Under the pieces are notes generated by a model. That model was not told the DNA's origin. It was given only the letters and a program-made list of their open reading frames with translations, and searched no databases. Positions 12,901 through 23,568 of a stretch of 64,000 nt of DNA are shown here, one piece after another. A program made the translations under genes and the position numbers. How positions within the stretch are numbered: the stretch's first letter is position 1; every line of letters begins with the position of its first letter. Source of the DNA: Lithospermum erythrorhizon (lineage: Eukaryota; Streptophyta; Magnoliopsida; Boraginales; Boraginaceae). The stretch is taken from the NCBI GenBank assembly GCA_019722365.1, contig JADFUC010001185.1, forward strand, positions 48,332 to 112,331, written 5' to 3'.

Positions 12901-15257
12901 GCGTAATATAGATATTAAGATTGAGGATGAGGATCTTTTAATTTTGTTAGCCTCTTTTACATGTCATATGAGAACTTTATGCGGTCTATGACAAATGGTA
13001 AAGATTAACATCTACGGAAGGGGTGAGATGCCTCCATGCGGGAATTTATTATTAGTTAGTGGTGGTTCTAGGCCACTGCTTGTCGGGCCAGTTTGGTGCA
13101 CTAGTTCTTGCGCTAGTAATGATAGACGGTGGAAGGTTTCTCAGCTTGAGGCGAATTAGGGGTTAGGAAAGCGTGGGTGCAAATTGCTGCAGGAATTGGG
13201 ATTGGAAAGCGTGATTGTCCCGAGTTGAGAATGAGCGTCAAGAAGAGTCTCGAGTGAATACCCGTTACCGTTGCGATGGTGGTATGCATTCGAAGGGACA
13301 TTGTTGATTCTTTAAGTACGCATCCGAGACTAGTGTGGTCTGGACCTCAGAGCAATTATCGTGTGTGTCTAGGAAGAGTGATGCTTTGACATGATGGAAT
13401 TGGAAAGTGATATTGTGTTTATGGCCTAGTATTTTTTAGATTACATAAGATGGTTGGGATTGACTCGGGTAAGGAGTAGAGACGTGATGGTGGAGGTTGT
13501 ACATTGGCGAGGTTAGGCATGTGTGTTTCGGCAGCGAGGAATGTTTTATCTTTGAGTCGTTTGGACAAGATGAGAGTTTCGGAGTTTAGGAAGAGGTGAA
13601 GGGTTGTTTTTTGTTATAGGTTCGGATAAACTACGAGTGGGTGTGGACGTGGGCTTTGTGTTGGATCTGAGGTATGGCGTTGGTTTTTATTTTTGGTCGG
13701 CTTTGTGTGATGTTGGGAGCTTGAGACAAAATTCTAGAGTTAGTAGTGAATTCGGAGGAGGGCAACTTCTCTTTGTTTTTATGGCAGTCTCACTTGATTA
13801 GGCTTGAGGGTTTCGTGGAGCATCTGTAGAGTAGCTGGGGATCCATAGAAGACTGCAGTGAATGCGCTTAACATGTGAGTACGACTATGAGGATGAGTTG
13901 AGCAATTGTTGTTAATTGCGGTAGCTCAGTCTAAATGCGGGTCATTTGTTGGAGGCGTCACAGGGAGAGTGATGCATTGGATGTGTTCGCTCACAGTTGG
14001 ATAGAAAGCGAGCGTACTTTGGTATTATTAGTTCCCGTTTGAATTAACCCCATGGTATTGATATGATTAGCTTTTGGGATGTCGAAAAGCTTAGAGTGAA
14101 GGGTTAAAATGAGAGGGCAAGGTTCAACGGCGTTTGAACTGGCTCGTTTGGAGTTGCTCTGTTTTGCCGGGTGATAGGGAAATATGTGAGGTGGAGGTGT
14201 AGGCAGCATTGTCTATCTCTTACAGGTGTTCAATGCGGACACGTAAAGTATACGGTACACTCTAGTACATTAAACACATCTTATAAATGTGGCGTTTTAT
14301 ACGTCGGTTCGCTCATCTGATATTTTGTCCGGTGCATACGAGGAAGTTTTGATTTTCGTTATCATGAAGGATTAAGCGTCGAGGTGGAGATTTGTTGAAA
14401 ATGGCGTGAATACTCCCCAACGTCGGAAGACTGGGAATATTTGTTACAGTGTACACCACATATATATGGCATATGTATATATTTAACATCTTAGAAATAG
14501 TTTGAGAGGCTGCAGTAAGGCTAGCGTGGCGATTAATTCAGTACTTCAGTTAAATGCTTATGTCATTTTTCGAATTGTTGAAATTTACGTTAATTAGTCT
14601 ATGTTATTAGAGATATCATGTTAAATATCTGGTGTTATTTACTTTGTCCTGACCATTGTAAATTTGAAATTTAAATGCATTCAACAATATGAAAACATGT
14701 TGATTAAAATGAATTCTTCCATTTCAACTTTAGTAATGGTGTTAAAGATTGAAATCCAATTATATGTTACATATAGGTTATCTCTGAACTTTGTTGTGAT
14801 ATGGAAATTGAGTTAATTGTTAATATAGTGTTAGATAGTATGTATTTGGTGCAGTTTAATTCCTGATAATTTTACTATTGCAGATAAATCACAAAAGTGA
14901 TACGAAATGTTATAGTATAGCAGAAAGTAATGAAATGTTGTATATTTGTGTATTTTAGATGTTCAAAATAAGGGTAATGTAGTATTTAGCGTTTGAGGAT
15001 AAATCTTATAATACGTCGACGATTTTGAGGATTAGAATACTCGCGTTAATAAATTACTTGAGGCCGAAATATATGAGAATCACACTATCTAATATTATGA
15101 TAACATGAAAATTTATTGCATTTCAGGAGCATGGTACATTCATTGTCATATGGAACCTCATCTTGCAATTGGATTAGGAACTATTTTCTTGGTTGAAAAT
15201 GGACCAACTACATCGACAACGTTGCCGCCACCTCCAACAGATTTGCCTCGTTGTTAG
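3928..15257 (+). CDS. Laccase (plant multicopper oxidase), 5'-partial, three visible exons
   Basis: Apoplastic laccases oxidise phenols such as monolignols using four coppers. Visible coding exons are 3928-4053, 5137-6102 and 15127-15257, with GT/AG borders and matching phases: each of the first two ends one base into a codon. The first exon reads GEWYNE...INGLLGDFYSCSH, the usual laccase stretch between cupredoxin domains 1 and 2. The second holds domain 2 (KTYLLRLIGA, ANHNMTVV) and the domain 3 copper motif HPMHLHGHNF. The third gives HCHMEPHLAIGLG, with Leu at the axial type-1 copper position, and the typical C-terminus TLPPPPTDLPRC then TAG. About 406 residues are visible; plant laccases are usually 550-580, so about 160 N-terminal residues (signal peptide, HWHG) are missing. 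They are either left of the window or lost. No stop or frameshift breaks the visible exons. The last intron is about 9 kb and full of retrotransposons. Which LAC paralogue this is cannot be said. Confidence 0.88.
4054..5136 (+). other. Laccase intron between the first two visible exons
   Basis: It starts GTACGT after the SCSH codons and ends CTACAG before the HIYTIKV codons, which restores the laccase frame exactly. It is AT-rich and contains a short (TATG)n run near 4515-4537. The small open frames inside it have no support as genes. Taking the ATG at 5109 as a start for the next exon would read 28 bases of intron. Confidence 0.8.
6203..6942 (-). repeat. 3' LTR of the nested minus-strand Copia element
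   Basis: On the minus strand it starts TGTTGTCAATCC, after a G-rich tract (complement of 6943-6960) that can act as polypurine tract. It is about 740 bp against about 816 bp for its partner, and differs from it by many short indels. Confidence 0.65.
7440..9380 (-). pseudogene. Copia pol remnant, minus strand (integrase to RNase H)
   Basis: Near 9350-9230 the minus strand, with frame changes, encodes a piece like the integrase C-terminal segment NxLPSxKxP...GDKTPFE. Around 8074-7874 a frame contains GVSCTRLACTPY and then a WAIRH-like segment. These match in order the GSLMYAMVCTRPD and W-x-LRYL stretch between Copia reverse transcriptase and RNase H. The YVDD active-site motif and the integrase DDE residues were not found, so this is heavily decayed. 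The position between gag and the left LTR supports the call. Confidence 0.45.
10464..11227 (-). pseudogene. Copia gag remnant, minus strand
   Basis: The minus-strand frame from 11227 reads MINQSLPVFSWPNLKSERTK and on to LDVYSPN. This resembles the start of one class of Copia Gag (LP-x-FDG-x-NF-x-W-x-x-x-MKVLF), with the usual tryptophan and aromatic spacing partly lost. A stop follows at 11144. Downstream, a frame at 10646-10464 is compatible with the middle of Gag but not diagnostic. The gene is broken, and the left border is approximate. Confidence 0.45.
11537..12352 (-). repeat. 5' LTR of the nested minus-strand Copia element
   Basis: It starts TGTTGGATATTC on the minus strand and ends CCCTACA. 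It aligns with 6203-6942 over its whole length, best around 11622-11720 and 12310-12335. Confidence 0.65.
12353..12480 (+). repeat. Resumed part of the 5' LTR of the intronic Copia element
   Basis: 12353-12357 (AAAAC) looks like the second copy of a 5-bp target duplication (AATAC at 6198-6202). From 12358 the sequence matches the right LTR at 14412 onward, including CGTCGGAAGACT and the box around 12388-12404. The rest, up to the PBS at 12481, is too diverged to align with confidence. Confidence 0.6.
12481..12494 (+). other. Primer-binding site, initiator tRNA-Met type
   Basis: TAGGTATCAAAGGC resembles the plant Copia primer-binding site TGGTATCAGAGC. It lies just after the 5' LTR and 22 bp before the gag ATG. 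Confidence 0.6.
12516..13010 (+). pseudogene. Copia gag remnant (intronic element)
   Basis: Reading from the ATG at 12516, the start MSGEGIKIERFTGRNSFGL is the conserved N-terminus of Copia Gag polyproteins (binds element RNA and forms the particle). A stop follows, then frame changes. Later pieces are still recognisable: a segment near 12895-12955 encodes LRNIDIKIEDEDLL, typical of the second half of this Gag, and the next part resembles the SYENF region. The frame is broken several times, so this is not functional. From about 13010 to 14380 no protease, integrase or reverse transcriptase motif can be seen on the plus strand; the internal part seems deleted or scrambled. Confidence 0.65.
13011..14380. 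other. Unassigned interior of the intronic Copia element
   Basis: About 1.4 kb, moderately GC-rich with many short purine-rich runs. I checked for integrase, reverse transcriptase (YVDD) and RNase H motifs and saw none. No ORF here has a product I recognise. Confidence 0.4.
14393..14545 (+). repeat. 3' LTR of the intronic Copia element
   Basis: It begins TGTTGAAAATGG immediately after the polypurine tract AGGTGGAGATTT and contains the same TATATATGGCATATG box as the 5' copy (14461-14475). The right edge is estimated from the length of the 5' copy and is uncertain by tens of bases. Confidence 0.55.
14546..15126 (+). other. Original laccase intron sequence, 3' part
   Basis: AT-rich, without repeat similarity to the elements on its left. 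It ends in a T-rich tract and TTTCAG at the acceptor. No gene is seen. Confidence 0.5.
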
Positions 15258-16001
15258 TTAGATGGTCTTGTTTTTGTCATTAAGATTCAACAGAAGTTGG
15301 AACATTCAAATTCTCACAAATGATTGATGATTCGAACACTATGTACTTATTATGGGATAATATTAACGATGTATAGGCAATTAGACAGACCAAAGTATGA
15401 ACTTTTAATTATCCGTAGTCCCAGTACCTAATTTCCAACCTCTAATTCTTAATACCTATCCCTAATACCTAAAAACATCATCACGTTAAAAACATCATCA
15501 CGTAATCACAAAATAGCGCTATTAAATGAATTGGACTTAGTATTAGATGCTCCCTCATTAATTGATATTTTGGGTGTGTATTAAGGTTTAATGTAGAATT
15601 ATTTTTATTATTGTCAAGAAAAATTTAAAATTGATATCATTGAATTTGGTTTAAAAATATTTCCATAATATTATTTTTTGTAATTTTTTCATAATATATA
15701 TAGTAATTATTGATTAAAATTATTAATACGAGTGAGAAGTCATTTAATTTGAAATGTAGGTAGTATAAAAATGACATTTGAGTTTTAGGGCATAAAATTA
15801 ATAAATTTCAATTATTGATTAATAAGCATAAATTGATTTAAATTAAAAAATTTCAATATCAGTTTAGACATTATTATTTTATTTGTATTAAGTTATTCAT
15901 CAATATATATATTATTTCTTAATTTAGTATACACCATATTAAAAGGTATTCAGAAACAAAAATTAAATTCAAATAATTCAGTATCAGTATTAAGTGATGT
16001 C
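15258..16001 (+). other. Laccase 3' UTR and AT-rich intergenic sequence
   Basis: The first 250 bp or so probably hold the 3' UTR. Nothing beyond AT-rich sequence is seen up to the next element. A short near-duplication of ACATCATCACGT lies at about 15474-15502. Confidence 0.45.
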
Positions 16002-16135
16002 TGTATTGAATTATATGTGTGGATAGTTTTCAGCTCAACTAACTAACTGCTCCACTCATTTGTTTGACATGTGTATATTGTTAGTTATGTTAGTTGAGCT
16101 AGTTTATTCATTAGTTTAGCTTCTCTTGATGAGAA

Positions 16136-17000
16136 ATGTATAGAGCTAACACATATATATTAGTAAAATCTCATTCTAGGAGGAGATCAGTCGAAATCTC
16201 ATTGCTTGCAAAAAATAAAATCGGATTTATTACTGGAGATATCCCTAGGCCAAATGATCCAGAACTTGCAACTCAGTGGGATAGATGTAATGGTAATATC
16301 GTGATTGAGTGGTTATTGCATTATGTAGACCGTGAGATTGCAGAAAGTGTGTTGTATTGTGACACTGCAACAAAAATATGGAGTCAGTTGCTAAGTAGGT
16401 ATTCTCAATCAAATAAGGCTCGTATATTTCAGTTGCAGAAGGAATTAGGACTTAATTATCAAGGTAATCAATCGATTTAGGCTTATTTCACTAATCTTCA
16501 AAAGATGTGGGATGAGTATAATATGATGCTACACTTTAAGGAAGGTGCTCCTATCACAGTATAGCAATTGTTAAGAAATCAGCAGATAATGCAATTGTTG
16601 ATGGGATTAAATGAGTCATATATTGCAGTGTGGGATGCAATTCTCATGATGAGGCCATTTCCTGGCATTAATGATGTGATTCAGATGTTGTTACAGGAGG
16701 AGAGACAAAGGGAAGTTGGTGCATCTTCATCTAGTGTGACTGATGCATCTGCTTTCTTATCTAATAGGAATTTTCAAAGTGGAAATGGTGGCAGAGGTCG
16801 TGGTAGTTATGGAAGAGGTCAATGTTCTTATTATGCTCGACAACATGACACAAATGTGCCTAAGACTAGGCCTTATTGTGATCATTGCAAGATGCTAGGT
16901 CACACAGTGTAAAAATATTTTAAGATTCATGGTTATCCCTCTAGCAACAAGAGATGGCTGCTTAAGTATGTGAAAAATCGACTACTGTAGGGGATAAGTC
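16136..17000 (+). pseudogene. Copia gag pseudogene
   Basis: The frame starting MYRANTYILVKS reads through the Gag core (segments like NKIGFITGDIPRP, TQWDRCN, ATKIWSQLLSRYSQSN). These are typical of plant Copia Gag of the retrotran_gag type. Stops at about 16478 and 16562 split it. The C-terminal part has a Gly/Arg-rich stretch (16780-16830) and a zinc knuckle YCDHCKMLGH at 16873-16902, in which the last cysteine is replaced by tyrosine after a stop. Gag would package the element RNA; this copy cannot. Confidence 0.75.
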
Positions 17001-17034
17001 TCTATCTACATAACAGTTTGACAAACTGGTTCAT

Positions 17035-20000
17035 ATGCCCAATGGTACTAGCATTTCTGATGGCACTAATGGTACTACACATCAAGCTCTAATGGCAAGT
17101 AGTGCTATTGACCTTTCTAGTCCAATTGCAGTACATCAATGGATCCTAGATAGTGGAGCAACATATCACATATCACCACACTTGTCTTTGTTTCACTCTC
17201 ATCGACCTATTTCTCATCCTACTTTCATTGTTATTCCTAATGGTGCACATATTCCTATTTCACTTATTGGTAATATTTGTGTTAATAATGGTCTGATATT
17301 AAAAAAATGTGCTTCATATACCTTCTTTCAAGTATAACCTTCTTTTCACACACAAGTTAACTTCTGATATGCAGTGTAATGTTATGTTTACTTTTTCTCA
17401 ATGCATTTTACAGGACCTTCTCTGAAGGTACCTTTAGTGCTTGGTAACACCTCAAAGGACTGTATATGATGGATATTGTAGTTCAGCCAAGTGCACAGCT
17501 GCGTGAGTTCTTTAGTAGTTCTTCTGATATGCCTAGAATTCCTCCTTGTAATCAGTTTGTTGCTTCTCATAGTAGTATGATTTCTCTTAGCCATTCAGAT
17601 GTTTGCAATAATTCAACTGTACATAATTATGTAAAGCTGATCCTATGTAAATGTCGTACATATCACATCTGATGGTAATAAAGCTTTGTCTTTACATTCT
17701 TTATTTCCTTCTGATTGTCTTCTATGGCATTGTAGACTAGTTCATCTACCATTAGAATAATTACATCATGTTACAGAATTATCTAGTCCTTCTTTCAAAA
17801 GTTTAGGTATCATTTGTCAAATATGTCCCAAAGCAAAATAATGCAGGATGTCCTTTCCTTCTAGTTCATCTGTGTCTGCTACTTCATTTGATTTAATGTA
17901 CATAGACACATGGGGTCCCTACAAAGATCCTACTCACAATGGCAGCAGATACTTCCTGACAATAGTTGATGACTATTCCAGCTTAACCTTTACTCATTTG
18001 CTAGCATCTAAAAATAATGTATTTCTTATTCTCAAAGCTTTTGTTTCATATGTGTCAACTAAATTCAAAATTGTTATCAAAGTTATCAGAAGTGACCATC
18101 CTCTAGAATTTTTTGGCAAACAGGCTTTAGAGTATTATGCATCTCAGGGTATTATTCATCAGTCAAGCTGTGTCTACACTCCACAATAAAATAGTGTTAT
18201 GGAGAGAAAACACACGCATCTCCTTGAAACTGCAAGAGCCCTCTTGTTTCAATCTAATCTGCCTATTCAATTTTGGGGAGAATACTTGTAGACTGCTACT
18301 TATCTTGTTAACAGGTTTCCATTATCTTCTTTGAATAACAAATCTCCATTTGAAAGGTTGTTTAATATGTCTCCGTCTCCTACTTATACTCATTTGAGAG
18401 CATTTGGTTGTTTGTCTTTTGCTTCAACTGTCAAGGTTGCTAGATCTAAATTTGATGCAAGAGCACATACATGTGTCTTTATAATGTATTTCTTTAGTAA
18501 AAAGGCTTATAAACTCTTTGATCTTGTTACTCATAGAATCATTTACTCTAGAGATGTTGTATTTTCATGAATCTTGTTTTTCTTTTCATTCTACAACTTT
18601 ACCTACTCAATCATCTTTACCTGCTCTTCCTGCTGATTTTTATATTGCCATTTTTTATCTTGTCAGCTCTCCTGCATCTAATGAAGCTCCGGATCCTACT
18701 AGTGATGTGTTCATGCCTCTTCCCTCTGTTGATTTAGGTTCTGGCGATTATATTTCTATTGATAAAGGTATTTCTGAACCTACTACTACCTACTACATTT
18801 CCATCTACTACATTGCCTACTTTCTATTCCTCTTAGAAGATCTACTAGAAGTAAACAATTGCTTGTGCATTTGAAAGACTATCAGTGTTATGTTGTTACT
18901 AGTTCCTTTGGGAATCTTAATCATGCTGTATCTTTTTCACATGTATCATACACATTTGTTGTTTCCATACTCACTATCACAGAACCTACCACATACACTG
19001 GCATCAGATCTAGGTGGTTTCACTGCAATGGATAAAGAAATTGAGGCATTAACTTCCAATGGCACTTGGGAGTGTGTACCATTACTTGCAGGAAAGAAAG
19101 CTATTGCTTCCAAATGGGTGTATAAGTTGAAGTTAAAGGCAGATGGTTCAATTGAAAGGTTTGAATGTATTAATTAGCTTAAAAGAAGTTCACTCAACAA
19201 TAGGGCATTGATTACTATGAGACTTTTATGCTTGTTGTGAAAATGTCCACTATAAGGTGTATTTTGTATGTGGCTACTTCTAATCATTGGCATGTTTCAC
19301 AGCTAGACATCAATAATACATTTCTACATGGTGATCTTTTGGAGGAAGTGTACATGAAGCCACCTCAGCATGGATATTCCAGAGGGATGTGTTTGTAGAC
19401 TGAGAAAGTCTTTGTATGACTAAAACAAGCAAGTAGACAGTGGTTCTCTAAGCTGAATTCTGATTTGATGTCCTTGGGATATTCACAATCAAAGAATGAT
19501 TATTCTCTTTATATCAAGCATAGTTCAACAGGTGTAGTGATAGTGGTTGTTTATGTGGATGATATTATGTTGATAGTCTCAGATTTGGAATATATTGCTA
19601 CATTGAAAGTTCTTTTGCATGCTCAGTTTTTCCTAAAAGACCTAGGATCTCTTCATTATTTCCTTGGCTTTGAAATTGCACAGTTGGATGAAGGAATTTC
19701 AATGCATCAATGTAAATTTGCTAGTGAACTCATTGCTGATAGTGAAATTCTACACTCAGCGCCTAGTGTTAAACATTACTTGACTCTATTGCCATTGCAC
19801 ACTAAACTAGTTCCTCAGACAGTCCATTGTTGCCAAATCCAGAGTATTACAGGTCTATGGTGGGAAAACTCAACTTTCTTACCAACACTCGACCTGACTA
19901 GGCATTTTTGTACAAACATTGAGTCAATTCCTGTAGCAACCATGTCAGTCTCAAATACTATAAGTCAAAGTCTTCTTCGAGGAGCCACTCACAGATTCAG

Positions 20001-20500
20001 TTGCCAGCTCTCTAATCCTGACTAATTTTGCTTGCCTTAGTATTAGGAGGTCTGTTACTGGCTACTTGATTACACTAAGAGGTTCTCCAATTTCTTGGAA
20101 AAGTAAAAAGCAAACCACTATTAGCAGGAGCTCCTCTAAAGTTGAGTATAGGGCCGTAGCAATGCTTGTCTTGCGAGTCACTTGGATTGTCGGGTTGTTG
20201 GAGAATTGAGCTTTGAATCACGCCATTGTTATTCTCTATGGAATGCGCATTCAACCATTCACATAGCTAAAAATCCAGTGTTTCATGAGCACACCAAAGC
20301 ATATTAAATTGATAGCCATTTTACTCGAGACAAGATGTCATTAGAGAACATTTGCAATTGGTACCGTGTTCTCTTAGAGATCAGGTTAGTGACATTCTCG
20401 CTCAAGGCCACATACTCCCTCGGCATAGGCACTTACCTTCTCCTCAGCGTAGGCTATCCCCATTATCAGCTTGGTGTTTTTCGGCCTCATCGCTTGAAGC
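17035..20500 (+). pseudogene. Copia pol pseudogene (protease, integrase, RT, RNase H)
   Basis: The aspartic protease motif WILDSGATYHIS lies at about 17140-17175. The integrase core (17848-18570) shows DLMYIDTWGPY, RSDHPLEF and, after a stop, a VMERKH stretch, so the D, D and E catalytic positions are all still recognisable. Reverse transcriptase starts with ASKWVYKLKLKADGSIERF (about 19105-19165) and has an intact YVDDIMLI at about 19552-19575. RNase H follows at 20040-20170 (SVTGYLI, KSKKQTTISRSSSKVEYRA). Stops and frameshifts occur throughout, for example at 18187, 19175 and 19397, so no full polyprotein can be made. Confidence 0.8.
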
Positions 20501-20585
20501 AGGGGTATTAGACATTATCGTGGATGGGTTTTATTCGACTAGCTTATTTACTGCTTCGTTGTTTGACATGTGCACACAATTATCA

Positions 20586-22171
20586 AGATCTTTGGTGGCG
20601 TCCGTGCTGGCGTCCGCCCGAAGTCCCGTTGGGTTTTCAGACTAGTACGCGTTAGCTGACCACGTGGGAAGCAGGGGAGTTCCCGGTTGCGTTTGCCACA
20701 GCCAACTTGTCCGCTCGCCGGATGGCTGCTTCTCACCGAGAGAGGGGTCCGGCTTGCTGTTTGAATGGCTTGAAGTGCGGATAGATACGACGGTGAGCGG
20801 ACACCTCGGGATCCCGCTCGAGGCATATCTTTTGGCTCATTTTAAATATATCCCGTGATGCACCCCGGTGTGGTTCACATCTTGAAACCTTCGTCGGATA
20901 CTGTGAGCAGGATACTTCAAATATCTTTCATGCGGCCGCCCCTTTTTGGTGTTGGAAAATTACGCTAACTTGTTCGTAATACAAAAATAAACAAATGCGA
21001 CCCGAGGATCAAATAAATATATAATTCTGAAACATATATAATATGAAATTAAATTTTGCGTATGAATATGAGAGTACTTCTATTACGGATATTAGCGACT
21101 TTTCTTCCTCACTTGAATCATCATAGAATCACCGGCACCTGAGTAAATACCTCCGGTAGTCAGCAAAGGCGGTTAGGTCGTAGCGATTGGACTTGCTGAG
21201 TCTTCTGAGTGGGCGGACAATAATTTGAGTCAAAAATTGACTCAAAACGAAGGGAGAGAGGAAGGGGAGATTTTGGAGATGAGGGGAGAGGAATGAAAAA
21301 CTTAGGTTTTCATTTCATCTCTTTCTTATATAGCCCGCTTCTATTTTACTTGAAATAACCATTTCGTTTGATAAATAAGCCTTCGTTAAACCGTTAACAA
21401 CATTAAGCGTAAGTAACTTACCCGAGTTACTAATGAGAGCTCTCGTTTAAACCGTCAATTGAATTAGCAAGTTAATTGATTGGTTTGTCCAATTTATATT
21501 TTTACACTATCAATGTAAAACTCTCGATTGGGTATCTCAGTTGATGTGGATCGGCTACTTGAATTTAACAATCTCGATTTAATTCCGTACATGGAATATA
21601 ACTTCAACGATCATTGTATGTGTGAACTTTTTAAGCTCGAGATAATATTAGGCTGTATAATAATATAATAGACCATTAAGATTGTATATCGGTTATGGGA
21701 TCTAACTGTCGGCATAACCCACGATATTATCGTGCGTTCCATTTAGTAATTTCTGATTACTATTTATTGACCTTGGTTTGAGTAGTCTCGTTTAACTAAA
21801 ACTAGTAAATGAATTTTAAGCAATTTTATGACGGGCATACATATATAGAAATCAAAATACTGCGATTTCCCGACGCTTGGGCGCTCTCAGGGACCTAGAA
21901 TGCAATACATTTAGAATGGATGCCGGACCTGGGGCGTGGTGCCCAGCTTTCGTGCGCTTTTATCGGCTTGGTAGAGGCAGGCGCTTAGTGCCTTCTTCCT
22001 TCCCCAGTCCTTTGATGTCGTGGGAGCGTCAATTTGAGATTGTATAAGGGATCACTACGCCTCAAATTGTGGCATGGCGATCGTTATTCGTTGCTTAGGC
22101 TCCATGTCTTCCGTGTCTGGTGAACTATACAATCTTTGTGGCTTGTTGTGGATCTTTCCCATCGTAACCAT
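20586..22171. mobile_element. Unclassified retroelement debris left of the first Sirevirus-like element
   Basis: On the minus strand there is a TATA box (GGCTATATAAG, complement of 21328-21338), followed by a CT-rich leader-like stretch (complement of 21250-21300) as in many Copia LTRs. An LTR end of the form TTTCCAACA is possible at the complement of 20952-20960. The GC-rich parts at 20640-20930 and 21860-22170 gave no recognisable protein. The second part was probably continuous with 32418-34240 before the Sirevirus insertion. Confidence 0.4.
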
Positions 22172-23508
22172 TGTTGAATAATGGAGTTCATTCAGCCTAT
22201 TTTTGAGATAACAAATTGTTTAATCGAACTAATCCGTTTCAGTGAACATGTATTGAGTTATTCTAAATAAGTTACGAGTCTTTAAAATTGTTGATCGGGA
22301 AATTCGGAGGCTGGGTGATGAAAAAGGTCGAACAAGCATGACCTTCGAGGCTCGTGTTCTTCTTTTTATAATTTGTAAGGGAAACTCTTTTTAAGTATTT
22401 TGTCGTTTTAAATTTTGTAGTATAGACTTTTGCCATTTAAACTTAATTGTGTTTGAAAGAAAGAGGTCCATCATTTAGTCTTAAGTATAGATTGATTCGT
22501 AGTTAAATTACCGTCTGAATGAGCGTGTGGCATTTTGTTTGAGAATTGTAGCGATCGTTATTTTGGGAGATTGACATGAACCATCGAGACCACCGAGAAA
22601 GTGCAGGTCGCGATATTCGAGACCAGCGAGGACCCCGGGTCTCGATAGGGGTCACGTGTCCGAGACACGGACTGCCGATAAGGTGCGAGGAGGCGGGCTT
22701 ATGGCCGGTTGCCACGGTCCGTCGGGGCTCGTCGAGAGTTACAGTGCCGATGGGGTCACGATGCGGAGCTCTTTTGAAGCTCAAATTTTGTACCTTATAT
22801 AAGCCCCTGCTTTTCCAAAGCCTAAACAACTTTGCAACTATTTGAACCCTAATTTACGAGGCGTTTATTTCTTTGATAAGCAAAGGCAAAAAGTCATAAC
22901 TGCAGCGTTTATTACTTCGTAATCTTTATTGAGAGTTTCTAGTTATGTGACAATTAGATTTCCTTCTCCAAACATTTATTGTTTGAGTGAAATCCTTGTG
23001 TAGGAAGCATGGGGTTCTTATTCTAGGTTGAGTAGTACTTTGAAATCCCTAAGAGTGTGTTCTTGGGTTTCCCAATCTAGGTTAAATTAGAGTTGAAATC
23101 CTTAAGCGGGTAGCTTGGGTCATTGAGTGGAGACTAAGTGTTTGATAATAGGCTTGAAGTTGCTTGTGTGTAATCAAACTACTAACTGGCTATTAGTTAT
23201 CTTTGCCAAAATCAGGGTTGGAAAGCCGGCGGTCGAGCGATAGGGGAACGAAGCTTCGCTAATATCTTATTGTATTGTATTTCTTCTTCCTTATTCTTTT
23301 ACTTTAAGTCCATCATTATATTATTACTAAATCATTTGTTGTTTTATTGTTGACTAAATATTCTAGAGCTTAGGATTTATCGGGTTATCGCGTTAGACCT
23401 ATTCTTATTATTTTGTAATTCCGCGTTGTTAAATTAAAACTCAAAAAAGGGTAAAATTTAACGTAAAACCTTATTCGCCCCCCTCCCCAGGTTGAATACA
23501 GGCTAACA
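22172..23508 (+). repeat. 5' LTR of Sirevirus-like element A
   Basis: Starts TGTTGAATAATGG and ends GGCTAACA. A GC- and CpG-rich block with repeated GAGAC/GTCTC motifs lies at 22575-22760. It is followed by a TATA box (CTTATATAAGCCCC, 22794-22807), the likely start region of the element RNA. Confidence 0.88.
22794..22807 (+). promoter_or_regulatory. TATA box of the 5' LTR promoter, element A
   Basis: CTTATATAAGCCCC; the partner LTR has CTATATAAGCCCC at about 31734-31746. It lies directly downstream of the CpG-rich GAGAC/GTCTC block. Confidence 0.7.
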
Positions 23509-23509
23509 A

Positions 23510-23526
23510 TTGGTATCGGAAGCTCG
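23510..23526 (+). other. Primer-binding site of element A
   Basis: TTGGTATCGGAAGCTCG starts one base after the LTR end and resembles TTGGTATCAGAGC, complementary to the 3' end of initiator tRNA-Met. Confidence 0.8.
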
Positions 23527-23568
23527 TGTTACTGCGTAATTAAGCTTAAAATCTTGTAGAAAGGGATC

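Larger units (their letters stand above)
6180..14545 (+). mobile_element. Degenerate Ty1/Copia element in the laccase intron, host of a nested element
   Basis: The left LTR starts TGTGTCGAAAATGACGTG at 6180 and the right LTR starts TGTTGAAAATGGCGTG at 14393, directly after a purine-rich tract (14381-14392). The left LTR is interrupted after 6202 by another element and resumes at 12358, where it matches the right LTR again (CGTCGGAAGACT..., then a TATATATGGCATATG box). A PBS-like sequence follows at 12481. Without the insert the element is only about 2.2 kb, so most of pol is gone. The right end is approximate, since the LTRs become hard to align after about 14490. Confidence 0.65.
6103..15126 (+). 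other. Giant last intron of the laccase gene
   Basis: The donor (AG|GTATGA at 6101-6108) and acceptor (TTTCAG|GA at 15121-15128) rejoin the codons for NNPG and AWYIHCH in frame. About 77 bp after the donor, nested Copia elements begin. After about 14545 the sequence returns to plain AT-rich DNA, which is probably the original intron. Confidence 0.8.
16002..20585 (+). mobile_element. Degenerate Ty1/Copia element downstream of the laccase gene
   Basis: Gag, protease, integrase, reverse transcriptase and RNase H pieces follow each other in Copia order on the plus strand. LTR starts can be aligned: 16002 (TGTATTGAATTATATG) with about 20505 (GTATTAGACATTATCG), both running on to a shared TTGTTTGACATGTG (about 16061 and 20560). 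Each LTR seems cut short; the 5' one passes almost directly into gag and no primer-binding site is visible. Several nonsense codons and frameshifts interrupt each protein. Confidence 0.75.

Noticed and set aside
22575..22845. Plus-strand and minus-strand frames of about 90-108 codons in the LTR of element A
   Set aside because: They lie in the CpG-rich LTR block and read repeated GAGACC motifs; not conserved as protein.
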